Of a stretch of DNA of 33,898 bases, positions 13,521 through 22,224 are shown piece by piece (the stretch's first letter is position 1; each line of letters opens with the position of its first letter). The DNA is taken from positions 1 through 33,898 of the forward strand of contig CADCET010000040.1 in NCBI GenBank assembly GCA_902800495.1, in the 5' to 3' direction. Position numbers and translations under genes: made by a program. The stretch comes from an uncultured Prevotellaceae bacterium. Lineage in GTDB: Bacteria > Bacteroidota > Bacteroidia > Bacteroidales > Bacteroidaceae. The notes under the pieces were generated by a model, which did no database searches, was not told the DNA's origin, and saw only the letters and a list, made by a program, of their open reading frames with translations.

Positions 13521-15140
13521 TTAGTCTTTGATGTTAGGTAATTCCAAACCGAGCCCCTTCTTGCGGTCGACGACCTTCAGTATGAATCCCAGCACAAGGG
13601 CGGCCACACCGAGGCAGGCCAGCATGACCAACGGGGCGGTGTAGTTGAACTGTGTCGGGTCGGTTACGCCGGGATTGGTAGCGTCGAGTACCTTGCCGAT
13701 GAGTAGCGGGAAGAGCCACAGGCCGATGTTCTGAATCCAGAAAATCAGTGCGTAGGCTGAACCGATAACCTTGGCATCTACCAGCTTGGGGACTGAAGGC
13801 CACAGTGAGGCGGGCACCAGCGAGAACGAGGCGCCGAGCACAAGGATGGTGACGTAGGCAATGATGATGCCGCCAGCTGAACCCTTAAACAGGGGCAGGA
13901 TGAAGGCAAACGTCAGGTGGCAACCAATAAGCAACAGCGAACCCAGGACAAGCATCGAGGCAGCTTTGCCGTGGTGGTCGAGATAGCTGCCAAGGATAGG
14001 CGTAATCAGCACGGCCAGCAAGGGGAAGACGGCAAAGATGGACTCGGCCGACTGGCGCATATAGCCCATATAGCAATAGGTGATGAGAGCCAGGATACTG
14101 ACGGTAAGCAGACCGTACTTGAGGTTGGCCTTCTTCTGGAAATTAGATGCAAAACCAGCAGCAGCAACAATCAGCATGATGATGTACTGCACGATGGTGA
14201 CGTCGGGCTGTGCCCAGAACGATTCAGCATCGGGAGTAGTGAGTGTCAAGTTGCACTGTAGCATATTGACGGCATACTTCTGGAAGGGGAAGATGGCCGA
14301 ATAGTAAAGCACGCAGAGCAGGGCAACAATCCAGAAACCGCTGTCACTGAGAATCTTGCCGATGTCACTCACTTTGAACGGGTCGTCCTTCTCCTCGGCC
14401 TCGCCCGTCTGTGAGTCGAGCTTCTTGTCCATGACGAAATAGACGATGGTCATTATCAGGGCAATGCACATCAATACCACACCGAAGGCCACCGAACGGC
14501 TAACGCTGACGCTGCCGCCAAGACGGGCAAAGAACGGCGAGAAAATCATGCAAGTGGCCACACCTAAGCGAGCCAACGCCATCTCAGAACCCATAGCCAG
14601 TGCCATCTCACGACCTTTGAACCACTTCACAATACCGCGGCTAACCGTGATGCCAGCCATCTCGCAGCCACAACCGAACACCATAAAGCCGCAAGCGGCA
14701 AACTTGGCCGAGGCGGGCATTCCCTCGTAGAAGGGACTGACACCTAACTCGTCGAACAGGGGGATATAGTTCAGGTTCTTGTTGAACCATGTCTCCAGTT
14801 CGCTGCCGATGAAAGCGTCGCTGACGGCGTACCACTTAACGCAGGCGCCGACAAGCATGACGGCAGCAGAGAGTACAGCCGTGAAACGTACACCCATCTT
14901 GTCGAGGATAATACCGGCAAAGATGAGGAAGAATGCAAATACGTTGAGGAACACCTCGCTGCCTTGCATCGTACCGAAGGCTGTGGAATCCCAGCCGCGG
15001 GTCTCCTGCATCAGGTCTTTGATGGGTGAGAGGATGTCCATGAAGATATAGCTGCAGAACATGGCCAGAGCCAGCAGCAGCAGGGCTGTCCAGCGCATAG
15101 CGGCGCTGTCGCGTAGGGTCTTTTGAATTGCTTGTGACAT
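13521..15140 (-). CDS. MFS transporter, MFSD1-like (copy 2)
   Basis: A 539-residue carrier paralogous to the MFS at 10733-12067. Shared strings are AGIILDKMGVRFTAV, EMAGITVSRGIVKWFKGREMALAMG, IGSAYALIFWIQNIGL and the C-terminal KKGLGLELPNIKD. It is about 95 residues longer. One extra segment is a periplasmic loop after helix 4 (about residues 115-150, ETWFNKNLNYIPLFDELGVSPFYEG). Another is in the second half (about 290-350), where residues around LTLTTPDAESFWAQPDVTIVQY precede an additional hydrophobic helix pair. Substrate is unknown; linkage to a dipeptidyl peptidase suggests peptides. It follows that peptidase by 69 bases of AT-rich repeat and precedes DUF1846 by 14. Confidence 0.85.
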   Translation of the reverse strand: MSQAIQKTLRDSAAMRWTALLLLALAMFCSYIFMDILSPIKDLMQETRGWDSTAFGTMQGSEVFLNVFAFFLIFAGIILDKMGVRFTAVLSAAVMLVGACVKWYAVSDAFIGSELETWFNKNLNYIPLFDELGVSPFYEGMPASAKFAACGFMVFGCGCEMAGITVSRGIVKWFKGREMALAMGSEMALARLGVATCMIFSPFFARLGGSVSVSRSVAFGVVLMCIALIMTIVYFVMDKKLDSQTGEAEEKDDPFKVSDIGKILSDSGFWIVALLCVLYYSAIFPFQKYAVNMLQCNLTLTTPDAESFWAQPDVTIVQYIIMLIVAAAGFASNFQKKANLKYGLLTVSILALITYCYMGYMRQSAESIFAVFPLLAVLITPILGSYLDHHGKAASMLVLGSLLLIGCHLTFAFILPLFKGSAGGIIIAYVTILVLGASFSLVPASLWPSVPKLVDAKVIGSAYALIFWIQNIGLWLFPLLIGKVLDATNPGVTDPTQFNYTAPLVMLACLGVAALVLGFILKVVDRKKGLGLELPNIKD

Positions 15141-15145
15141 AATTA

Positions 15146-15209
15146 TATAAATCTTAATTCTTAATCGGCAAAGCCGACAACTCTTAACTCTTAATTCTTA
15201 ACTATTATT
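15146..15209. repeat. CTTAATTCTTAA repeat with CGGC-AAA-GCCG hairpin between two genes
   Basis: Copies of CTTAA(T/C)TCTTAA flank the perfect mini-hairpin TCGGC-AAA-GCCGA (15165-15177). The repeat reaches the stop codon of the peptidase gene. It fills the gap to the MFS start and may affect coupling or mRNA stability. Confidence 0.65.
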
Positions 15210-17381
15210 TTACTTCAGCCAACGGTCAAGCCAGTTGAAGTAGGTGCGCTGCCAGAGAATACCGTTCTGAGGCTTCAGCACCCAGTGGTTCTCGTCGGGG
15301 AAGATCAGCAACTGAGCCTCGATGCCGCGCATACGGGCTGCGTTGAAGGCCGACATACCCTGTGTGGCATTGATGCGGTAGTCTTTCTCGCCGTGGATGC
15401 AGAGGATAGGCGTGTCCCACTTGTCGACGAAGCGGTGGGGCGAGTTCTCGTATGTCCGTTTGGCGTTGGCTGTCTGGTCCTTGTTCCAATAGGCGTCGTC
15501 GTACTCCCAGTTTGAGAACCAGTTCTCTTCAGTCTCGGTGTACATAGCCTCTAAGTTGAAGGCACCATCATGGGCAATGAAGCACTTGAAGCGGCCCTCG
15601 TGGTGGCTGGCCAGGAAGTAGACCGAGAAACCGCCGAACGAGGCACCTACGGCTCCCATACGGTCTTTGTCGACGTATGGCAGGTTTTGTGCGGCATCGT
15701 CAATAGCAGCCAGATAGTCCTTCATACACTGGCCCGTCCAGTCGCCAGAGATTTCCTCCAACCATTCCTGTCCGAAACCTGGCAGTCCGCGACGGTTGGG
15801 AGCCACGACGATGTAGCCCTGCGAGGCCATAATGAAGAAGTTCCAACGATAACTCCAGAACTGCGAGACAGGGCTTTGCGGGCCACCCTCGCAGAAGAGC
15901 AGGGTGGGGTATTTCTTCGTCTCGTCAAAGTTTGGAGGCAGGATAATCCACGTCAGCATCTCCTTGCCGTCAGATGTCTTCACCCAGCGCTGCTGCACTT
16001 TTGGCTTGCCTAACTGGCTCAGAATGTGGTCGTTCTCTTCAGTTATCTGCTTAATGACAGTCTTTTCCGGCTTCTTCGAGTTAGGCGTCACAAGATAGAG
16101 GTCAGCAGGACGTGTGAACGAGTGGCGCTCCATAACGAGCTGCTTTTTGTCGTTCAGCATCTGTAGTGAGCCGAAGTCGGCCCAGTCCTTTGTCAGCTGC
16201 TTCACTTCGCCCTTCCACGTGATGGCATACAAGTTCTCGGTAGCGTGCCAGACGCCGATGAAGTAGATGGTGGCGTCTTTTGTGTCGCTCCAGCAGAAGT
16301 CGTCGACGTTAGAGTCGAAGCTCTCTGTCAGGTATTTCTTCTCGCCTGTCGTCAGGTCGTAACAGCAGAGACGCATACGGTCGGCCTCGTAGCCGTTGCG
16401 CTCCATAGAGAGCCAGGCCACGTAGCGGCCGTCGGGCGAGAACTTCGGATTCTGGTCGTAGCCCACGTTGTTCTTCAGGTTCTCCTTAGCGTTCACGCTT
16501 TGGTACTTCATCGTCTTGGTCGGGTCAATCTTCGGCTCGACATAGTCAGCAGGCTTGCAGAGATTCTTGGTCTCGCGCGTACTTATATTATATAAGAAGA
16601 TGTCGGAGTCGGTCGAGATGCTGTACTGTGTGCCCATCTTCTTGCGACAGGTATAGGCAATCTGCTTCGAGTCAGTACTCCATGCTAACTGCTCGATACC
16701 GCCGAAGGGTTCCATCGGGCACTCGTATGGTTCGCCTTCGAGGATGTCTGTTCCGTTATCGGTGATGGAAAAGCCATCGCCCACGCCGAAGACGAAGGGG
16801 TGCTGAATGCTCTCGACGTAGTGGTCCCAATGACGGTACATCAGGTCGGTCACTAAACGACCCGTAGCCTTGGGCAGGTCGCTGGGATTCTTCTTGATAA
16901 CCTCATGGAAGGGTATGCTCTTTAGGATGATGACGTGCTTGCCGTCGGGCGAGAACTTGAAACCCTCTACCGCGCCGTTGGTCTTCGACAGTTGCTTGCG
17001 GTCGGAACCGTCGGCTTTCATCGACCATATCTCGCCACCCGTCAGGAAGGCAACGGTCTCGTTGTCGAGCCAGGCGGCGTCCGTCTCGTTCTTGTCGCCC
17101 TTTGTCAGCAGCTGCTTGTTACTGCCGTCGGCGTTCATCATGTAGAGCACGTGGTGGCTCTTATTGTGCTTCACGCTGTAATAGCCCACCTGATAGACGA
17201 GCTTGCTACCGTCTGGCGAGGCAGCATAGGCACTGATGCGTCCCATGGCCCATAGTGCCTCTGGCGTCATACGACCGTCTTTAACGGTGATGTTCTGCTT
17301 ACCGATTTTCACGTCGCTGTCTGCTGAAAGGGTTAGCGGGGCCATGAGGGTTATCAGCCCCAGAATAATCATCTTCTTCAT
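15210..17381 (-). CDS. S9 family prolyl oligopeptidase, DPP5-like secreted dipeptidyl peptidase
   Basis: A 723-residue serine peptidase. Signal peptide 1-19 (MKKMIILGLITLMAPLTLSA) sends it to the periplasm. A seven-bladed beta-propeller covers about 40-450, with repeated SPDG motifs (ASPDGSKLVY, FSPDGKHVI, FSPDGRYVA). The alpha/beta hydrolase domain follows, with the nucleophile Ser581 (GASFGGF), Asp667 (GEKDYRIN) and His699 (ENHWV). Length and motifs fit DPP5-type enzymes of Bacteroidota, which release dipeptides from peptide N-termini. Its ATG overlaps the yidC stop by 4 bases (ATGA), and two MFSD1-like carriers lie downstream. It would supply dipeptides for uptake. Confidence 0.92.
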   Translation of the reverse strand: MKKMIILGLITLMAPLTLSADSDVKIGKQNITVKDGRMTPEALWAMGRISAYAASPDGSKLVYQVGYYSVKHNKSHHVLYMMNADGSNKQLLTKGDKNETDAAWLDNETVAFLTGGEIWSMKADGSDRKQLSKTNGAVEGFKFSPDGKHVIILKSIPFHEVIKKNPSDLPKATGRLVTDLMYRHWDHYVESIQHPFVFGVGDGFSITDNGTDILEGEPYECPMEPFGGIEQLAWSTDSKQIAYTCRKKMGTQYSISTDSDIFLYNISTRETKNLCKPADYVEPKIDPTKTMKYQSVNAKENLKNNVGYDQNPKFSPDGRYVAWLSMERNGYEADRMRLCCYDLTTGEKKYLTESFDSNVDDFCWSDTKDATIYFIGVWHATENLYAITWKGEVKQLTKDWADFGSLQMLNDKKQLVMERHSFTRPADLYLVTPNSKKPEKTVIKQITEENDHILSQLGKPKVQQRWVKTSDGKEMLTWIILPPNFDETKKYPTLLFCEGGPQSPVSQFWSYRWNFFIMASQGYIVVAPNRRGLPGFGQEWLEEISGDWTGQCMKDYLAAIDDAAQNLPYVDKDRMGAVGASFGGFSVYFLASHHEGRFKCFIAHDGAFNLEAMYTETEENWFSNWEYDDAYWNKDQTANAKRTYENSPHRFVDKWDTPILCIHGEKDYRINATQGMSAFNAARMRGIEAQLLIFPDENHWVLKPQNGILWQRTYFNWLDRWLK

Positions 17382-19267
17382 CGTTTCTGTTGGTTCATTC
17401 GTTGACGTTGTAATTCTTCAGCTTGTTTCTGCATGGCCTCTAAGCGGGCTGCCAGTCCGCTCTGCTTCTTGGGGTTGGCCTTGTTTTCCTTGTAGCGGGC
17501 CTCAAGGATGGCGAGCAGTTTCTCGTCGTTCGTGGTCTTACGGAGCGTCCACATAATGGCTGCCGAGAAGAACAGCGAGATGAAGTAGTAGAAGTTCAGA
17601 CCGCTGGAGTAGTCGTTGAACATGAAGAAGAACATCAGCGGCATGAGGTACATCATCCACTGCATCATCTTCATCTGCTCAGCCTGGGCGCCGACCATCT
17701 GGTCGCGCTGCTGGCGCATGGTCATATAGCTGTAGAGAATATTGCTGACGCAGAAAAGAATACAGGTCAGCGACAGGTGGTCGCCGATACCCCAGATTTG
17801 GGTTCCCCATTCGACGATGGGGTCGTAGGTCGACAGGTCGTCAATCCACAGGAACGACTCGCGGCGCAGCTGAATGGCGTTAGGCACGAAGTTGAACATG
17901 GCAATCCAGATAGGCATCTGTATCAGCATCGGCAGACAGCCTGACAGAGGTGATACGCCGTACTGCGAGTAGAGCTGCATCATAGCCTGCTGCTTCTGCA
18001 TCTGGTCTTCGGGCTTGTCATACTGTTTGGTGGCTTCATCGAGTTTCGGCTTCAGCACGCGCATCTTGGCCGACGACATGTAGCTCTTCTTCACCATCGG
18101 GAAGGTGATGGCCTTCAGCAACAGCGTGATAAGAATCAGCACCACACCCATAGAGAAGCCCCATGAGGTAAGCCAGTCGAAGACGTAGATGGTGAACCAA
18201 CGGTTGATAATGCGGAACAAAGGCCATCCCAGGTAGACCAGCTGTTCCATGTCGAGATCCTTGCCAAAGGTGCTCTGCTCCTCGACGTCCTTGATGAGTC
18301 GGAAGTCGTTGGGACCGATATACATTTCGAACTCTGAGGGTTGTTTGCCCGTGGGGTCGAACTGCGTCTTCATCTTCGCAGCAAACTGCTTGAGGAATCC
18401 TGTGCTCTTGTCCTGGGGGATGCTGGTCATAAGCGAGCCGCCCTGGAAGTCGTCCTTGGCGATGAGGGCAGCCGAGAAGAACTGGTTTTTAAAAGCCACC
18501 CAGTCAAGCGCCTCTTCAATCTTCTCGTTCACCTTTTCCGATGTCTCGCTCAGGTAGTCTGTCGAGCCGTCTTTCTCCTTATAGGTCAGCGTTGAGTAGC
18601 GGTTCTCGAACGTGAAACCACGCTCCTGTTGGCGTGCCTGTTCGTTCCACTCTATATCCATCTCCTTGTAGTTCGGGGCGAAGAATCCGCTCAGACCGTT
18701 GACGCCGAGTGTAAAGTGCAGCATATAGTCCTTACCTAAGACATAGTTCAGGATGATGCTGCCGCCATTGGCTGCTGTTGCCGTCATCGTGACAGTCGAA
18801 TCGCTGACGTTTGTCGGCGTGAAATACAGGTCTTGGGTGATGATGTTCTCCTGTTTGCCGGCCAGCAAGAAGTTCATCTGCTGCGTTTCCTTGTCGAAGA
18901 GCGTCACGTTGTTCTCTGAATTATCAACATTCTGGAAACCCTTGATGACGGCCTTCGTGATGGTGCCACCCTTGGTCGAGAAGGTCAGCTCCACTTTCTC
19001 GTTCTTCAGCACCACGTCCTTACTCTGTCCATTTAGGGCTGCGTAGAAAAGGGCGGCGGTGTCACCCTTGGCTGCTTCTTCTGCCTTGACCTTGCGTTCA
19101 GCCTCGGCCAAAGCCTTCTTTGTCTCCTGGTCTTTTTGTGCGGCTGCAATGCTGTCCTGCTGATGCTGGTAGGCCTCCATCTCCTCCTGCGAGGGCTGGT
19201 TGTACCAGCTGAAGCCGATGAGCACAACACCTATGAGCAAAAAGCCGATCAATGTGTCTTTGTTCAT
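17378..19267 (-). CDS. yidC: Membrane protein insertase YidC
   Basis: A 629-residue insertase that places proteins into the inner membrane, alone or with SecYEG. ATG 19267 gives MNKDTLIGFLLIGVVLIGF, the expected first membrane helix; a longer frame from 19342 would start inside the promoter. The large periplasmic domain covers about 25-350. The conserved C-terminal core (about 360-600) has GWPLFRIINRWFTIYVFDWLTSWGFS, then MRVLKPKLDEATKQY (cytoplasmic coiled hairpin), PMLIQMPIWIAMF and YYFISLFFSAAIM. The end is basic. It heads the minus-strand run and overlaps the peptidase gene by 4 bases. Confidence 0.97.
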   Translation of the reverse strand: MNKDTLIGFLLIGVVLIGFSWYNQPSQEEMEAYQHQQDSIAAAQKDQETKKALAEAERKVKAEEAAKGDTAALFYAALNGQSKDVVLKNEKVELTFSTKGGTITKAVIKGFQNVDNSENNVTLFDKETQQMNFLLAGKQENIITQDLYFTPTNVSDSTVTMTATAANGGSIILNYVLGKDYMLHFTLGVNGLSGFFAPNYKEMDIEWNEQARQQERGFTFENRYSTLTYKEKDGSTDYLSETSEKVNEKIEEALDWVAFKNQFFSAALIAKDDFQGGSLMTSIPQDKSTGFLKQFAAKMKTQFDPTGKQPSEFEMYIGPNDFRLIKDVEEQSTFGKDLDMEQLVYLGWPLFRIINRWFTIYVFDWLTSWGFSMGVVLILITLLLKAITFPMVKKSYMSSAKMRVLKPKLDEATKQYDKPEDQMQKQQAMMQLYSQYGVSPLSGCLPMLIQMPIWIAMFNFVPNAIQLRRESFLWIDDLSTYDPIVEWGTQIWGIGDHLSLTCILFCVSNILYSYMTMRQQRDQMVGAQAEQMKMMQWMMYLMPLMFFFMFNDYSSGLNFYYFISLFFSAAIMWTLRKTTNDEKLLAILEARYKENKANPKKQSGLAARLEAMQKQAEELQRQRMNQQKR

Positions 19268-19309
19268 TTTTCTATTTTGATTTTTTAATGTTCGCAATAA
19301 TTCAAGGTG

Positions 19310-19343
19310 CAAAATTACAAAAAAAATGCCGAATATTTGCAAA
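19310..19343 (-). promoter_or_regulatory. Bacteroidota-type promoter for the yidC operon
   Basis: On the minus strand TTTG (19340-19343) and TAATTTTG (19310-19317) are 22 bases apart. It is interleaved with the divergent plus-strand promoter, so the two -33 elements overlap. Confidence 0.65.
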
Positions 19344-19367
19344 CTGTGGCCAAAATTCTTAACTTTG
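19336..19367 (+). promoter_or_regulatory. Bacteroidota-type promoter for the DUF3078 gene
   Basis: TTTG (19336-19339) and TAACTTTG (19360-19367) are exactly 20 bases apart. The start codon is at 19378, so the mRNA leader would be only about 4-8 bases. Confidence 0.85.
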
Positions 19368-19377
19368 CACCAGAATT

Positions 19378-20589
19378 ATGCGTAAACTTGTATTTTCTAT
19401 CGCGGCTGTCTGTGCGCTCAGCGCCAGTGCCGCACAGCCAAACGATACGGTGAACGCCGGACTTTACCGTCTGTTTTCACCGTTGACGTTCTATCACAAT
19501 GTGTCAGCTAATATGCTGGCAATCAACAGTATGAACAGCGATGCCGACGAGGCCGTGGATCGTGCGTTGATGAATGTCTACCTGAACCGTCCCGACCTGG
19601 TGGAGGCTACTGAGACACAGTTGCAGGAGTCAGGTTCTTTGCGCGAGGACATCGATATGCCCATTGCCCAGACGGTGGAGTTGGCAGAGCAAGTGGCTCC
19701 GATGCCTGACGAGCCCGAGGTAGTACCCGCCGCAGAGGTGGAGGTGACAAAGCCTAAGTTCTGGACGAAGAAGGGCGATGGGTTCCTACAGTTCATGCAG
19801 AACTATGTATCGGACAACTGGTACAAGGGCGGTGAGTCAACCTATTCGCTCTTAGGAAGTCTGACCTTGGAGGCCAACTACGACAACAAAGGCAAGTGGA
19901 AGTGGGACAACAAACTGGAGGCCAAGCTGGGTTTCTTGACTGCCAAGTCTGACTCGCTGCACAAGTGGAAGTCAAACGAAGACCTGTTGCGTCTGACGTC
20001 AAAGTTGGGCTTGCAGGCGTCTAAACGTTGGTACTACACGTTACAGCTGTTGGCATGGACGCAGTTCGCCCGTGGCTTGAAGTCGAACGACCATCGAACG
20101 TACTCTGACTTCTTCTCGCCCTTTAACCTGAACGTCGGTCTCGGTATGGATTACAAGGTGGAGGCTTTCGACAAGAAACTGACGGGTACTGTCAACTTGT
20201 CGCCTATCGCCTTGAACTATCGTTACGTAGACCGCACGTTGTTCCCCAATCAGAATTTAGCAACGCCCAAGGACTTCAGCTGGTTCCCCTCGCGTCACGG
20301 CATCGACAATGAGGAGCACTATAAACTTGATCCCGGTTCGCAGATTACGGCTGACCTGACATGGAAGCTGAACGAGAACGTCACCTGGAAGAGTCGTTTC
20401 TGGGCTTTCACCTCGTATGAGCGGGCTGAGATAGAGTGGGAAAACACTTTCCAGCTGAAGGTGTCGAAGTATATCACAGCCAACATCTTCCTCTATCCGC
20501 GCTTCGATGATGGCAATGCACCTGATGACGACTTAGGCTATTGGCAGTTCAAAGAGTACACATCCATCGGATTAAGCTATAACTTCTAA
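19378..20589 (+). CDS. DUF3078 family outer-membrane beta-barrel protein
   Basis: A 403-residue exported protein. A signal peptide covers 1-19 (MRKLVFSIAAVCALSASAA). Residues 20-120 are acidic and probably periplasmic. From about 125 (FWTKKGDGFLQFMQNYVSDNWYKGGESTYSLLGSLTLEANYDNKGKWKWDNKLEAKLG begins there) strands alternate and aromatic residues recur to the end, finishing KEYTSIGLSYNF with a C-terminal Phe as in many outer-membrane barrels. The W(Y)KGGES segment is typical of DUF3078. Function is unknown in the family. It is divergent from yidC and ends in a terminator shared with the DUF1573 gene. Confidence 0.88.
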   Translation: MRKLVFSIAAVCALSASAAQPNDTVNAGLYRLFSPLTFYHNVSANMLAINSMNSDADEAVDRALMNVYLNRPDLVEATETQLQESGSLREDIDMPIAQTVELAEQVAPMPDEPEVVPAAEVEVTKPKFWTKKGDGFLQFMQNYVSDNWYKGGESTYSLLGSLTLEANYDNKGKWKWDNKLEAKLGFLTAKSDSLHKWKSNEDLLRLTSKLGLQASKRWYYTLQLLAWTQFARGLKSNDHRTYSDFFSPFNLNVGLGMDYKVEAFDKKLTGTVNLSPIALNYRYVDRTLFPNQNLATPKDFSWFPSRHGIDNEEHYKLDPGSQITADLTWKLNENVTWKSRFWAFTSYERAEIEWENTFQLKVSKYITANIFLYPRFDDGNAPDDDLGYWQFKEYTSIGLSYNF

Positions 20590-20593
20590 AAGA

Positions 20594-20617
20594 AAAGCGA
20601 GCCAGACGGCTCGCTTT
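20594..20617. terminator. Bidirectional terminator between DUF3078 and DUF1573 genes
   Basis: AAAGCGAGCC (20594-20603) and GGCTCGCTTT (20608-20617) form a 10-bp stem around AGAC, with T-runs on both outgoing strands. It touches the stop codon of the DUF1573 gene. Confidence 0.9.
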
Positions 20618-20618
20618 T

Positions 20619-21002
20619 TTATTTCTTCTCTTCCATGTCACCCTCTATATACAGGCGGGTCATTTCTACCTTTCCGTTGGTGCGGACGGTAATGGACTTC
20701 TTGAAGTGTCCGGGGAACTTGCCCGTGCCGTTGTAGGTCACCTTGATGGTACCTTTATCTCCAGGCTGGATGGGGTCTTTGGTGTACTCGGGGACGGTGC
20801 AGCCGCATGATGCGACGGCCTGATTGATGATCAGGGGCTTGTCACCCGTGTTAGTGAAAGTAAAGGTACACGTCACAACAGGCGATGATTCTGAGAACTT
20901 GCCAAAGTTGTGTGTCGTCTTGTCGAACTTGATCTCAGCCTGAGCCGAGGCAACCATGATGCCGCAAATCAGCAGCAAGGTCGAAAGCATAAATTTCTTC
21001 AT
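20619..21002 (-). CDS. DUF1573 family exported protein
   Basis: About 127 residues from the ATG at 21002 (MKKFMLSTLLLICGIMVASAQA, a signal peptide); an in-frame ATG at 21008 adds two residues. The rest is a small immunoglobulin-like beta-sandwich with the DUF1573 signature: FDKTTHNFGKFSESSPV, TFTNTGDKPLIINQAVASCGCT and KGTIKVTYN...GHFKKSITVRTN. The CGC motif is conserved in the family. The protein is probably periplasmic or surface-exposed; its role is unknown. It is the last gene of the glyA-CotH-GH88/105 run, 26 bases after the hydrolase stop. Confidence 0.9.
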   Translation of the reverse strand: MKKFMLSTLLLICGIMVASAQAEIKFDKTTHNFGKFSESSPVVTCTFTFTNTGDKPLIINQAVASCGCTVPEYTKDPIQPGDKGTIKVTYNGTGKFPGHFKKSITVRTNGKVEMTRLYIEGDMEEKK

Positions 21003-21028
21003 AATCATTTTTTTATTTCTTTGACGTA

Positions 21029-22195
21029 TTATTTTCTTAAAAGTTTAAAGTACTCTACGGCTCCTAAGAGGAAACAGCCTGTGCCGTAGTCCTCGAAGTC
21101 GGGAACTTTGTCGTATGACAGGGGCTGACCGGCTGAAGGATCCTTGCCCGTGCCCTGCATCCAGCCGAGGAAACCGTCGCGATGGACGGCACTCTTCACC
21201 ATAGCAGCCCAGGCACGGTCGCAGACGGGACGGTAGACTTTGGCCTTCAGGTAGCCTTGCTGGATGCCCCACGCCATACCGTAGAGGAAGAGTGCTGTGC
21301 CGCTGGTCTCGGGCATTGCATAGTTGGTGGATACCAGCGAGGGGTTCCAGAAGCCGTCCTCGCGCTGGCACTTCAGCAGGCCTTCCGACATCATGAGGAA
21401 GTCCTTCTTCAGCTCCTTGTATTCCTTCGACTTCTTCGGCAGCTCGTTCATGCAGCGCACCAGGGCGGCATACACCCAGCCGTTGCCGCGGCTCCAATAG
21501 CAGTCCTTGCCGTCGGGTTCTTTGTAGGGGGGGACGTAGTCGGCATCGCGCCACCACAGACCGTCCTTCACGTTGAACAGGCCGCCGCCGCACTCGTTGC
21601 GGCTCCAGCGGTACATCGCCATTCCGTGGTCGCGGTACTTCGTCTCGCCCGTCAGGCGGTACATCTGCATATAGACGGGCATAGCCATCTGGATGGCGTC
21701 AATCCACGTCCACCAGCCGTAGAGCGAAGGCTGTGTGCCCTTGGTCTTGGCCGTCGCATTTTTCTTGTCATTAGGTGTCTGCATCTGGTAGTCCAGATTC
21801 TCGCGCACCTTTGTAATCATCTTCTCGTCCTTTGTCTGCTCATAGCGAATGAGGTAGGTCTGGGCACAGCACTGGTCGTCAGCGTCGCACGACTTGATGC
21901 CGTTGCGCGGCGTCCACTGGTGGAAGTTGGCCCAGCGGTCAGTATAGTCAATGTAGCGCTGGTCTTTGTCAATCTCGTAGAGTGCCATCAGTCCCTCGTA
22001 ATAGACGGCGCGCGTCCACAGGCTTGAGGGGCGCACCTTCTTGACATTCGTCGGGATGGTGGGGTCGGCATATTTTGCCATGAAGTAGTTGTTGGCCTTG
22101 CGGGTGACGTTGAGCACATCGTCAGCTGTTACGCTTTGTGCCGTCATTGTCAGCGTCGCTGAGGCTACGGTCAGTAGAGTTATTAGTCGTTTCAT
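21029..22195 (-). CDS. Glycoside hydrolase family 88/105, unsaturated uronyl hydrolase-like
   Basis: A 388-residue secreted enzyme (signal peptide about 1-19, ending MTAQ). The alpha6/alpha6 barrel signatures are WTRAVYYEGLMALYE, DDQCCAQTYL, WWTWIDAIQMAMPVY, YWSRGNGWVYAAL and PETSGTALFLYGMAWGI. Asp166 of WIDAIQM matches the catalytic Asp of GH105. The family hydrates the 4,5-unsaturated uronic acid left at the end of pectin or rhamnogalacturonan fragments by polysaccharide lyases. The missing SusC/SusD and lyase genes mean this is an isolated scavenging gene, not a full utilisation locus. It lies 29 bases after the CotH gene. Confidence 0.9.
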   Translation of the reverse strand: MKRLITLLTVASATLTMTAQSVTADDVLNVTRKANNYFMAKYADPTIPTNVKKVRPSSLWTRAVYYEGLMALYEIDKDQRYIDYTDRWANFHQWTPRNGIKSCDADDQCCAQTYLIRYEQTKDEKMITKVRENLDYQMQTPNDKKNATAKTKGTQPSLYGWWTWIDAIQMAMPVYMQMYRLTGETKYRDHGMAMYRWSRNECGGGLFNVKDGLWWRDADYVPPYKEPDGKDCYWSRGNGWVYAALVRCMNELPKKSKEYKELKKDFLMMSEGLLKCQREDGFWNPSLVSTNYAMPETSGTALFLYGMAWGIQQGYLKAKVYRPVCDRAWAAMVKSAVHRDGFLGWMQGTGKDPSAGQPLSYDKVPDFEDYGTGCFLLGAVEYFKLLRK

Positions 22196-22224
22196 TTCGA
22201 TTGTATTTGTAGATTTGTAGTTTG

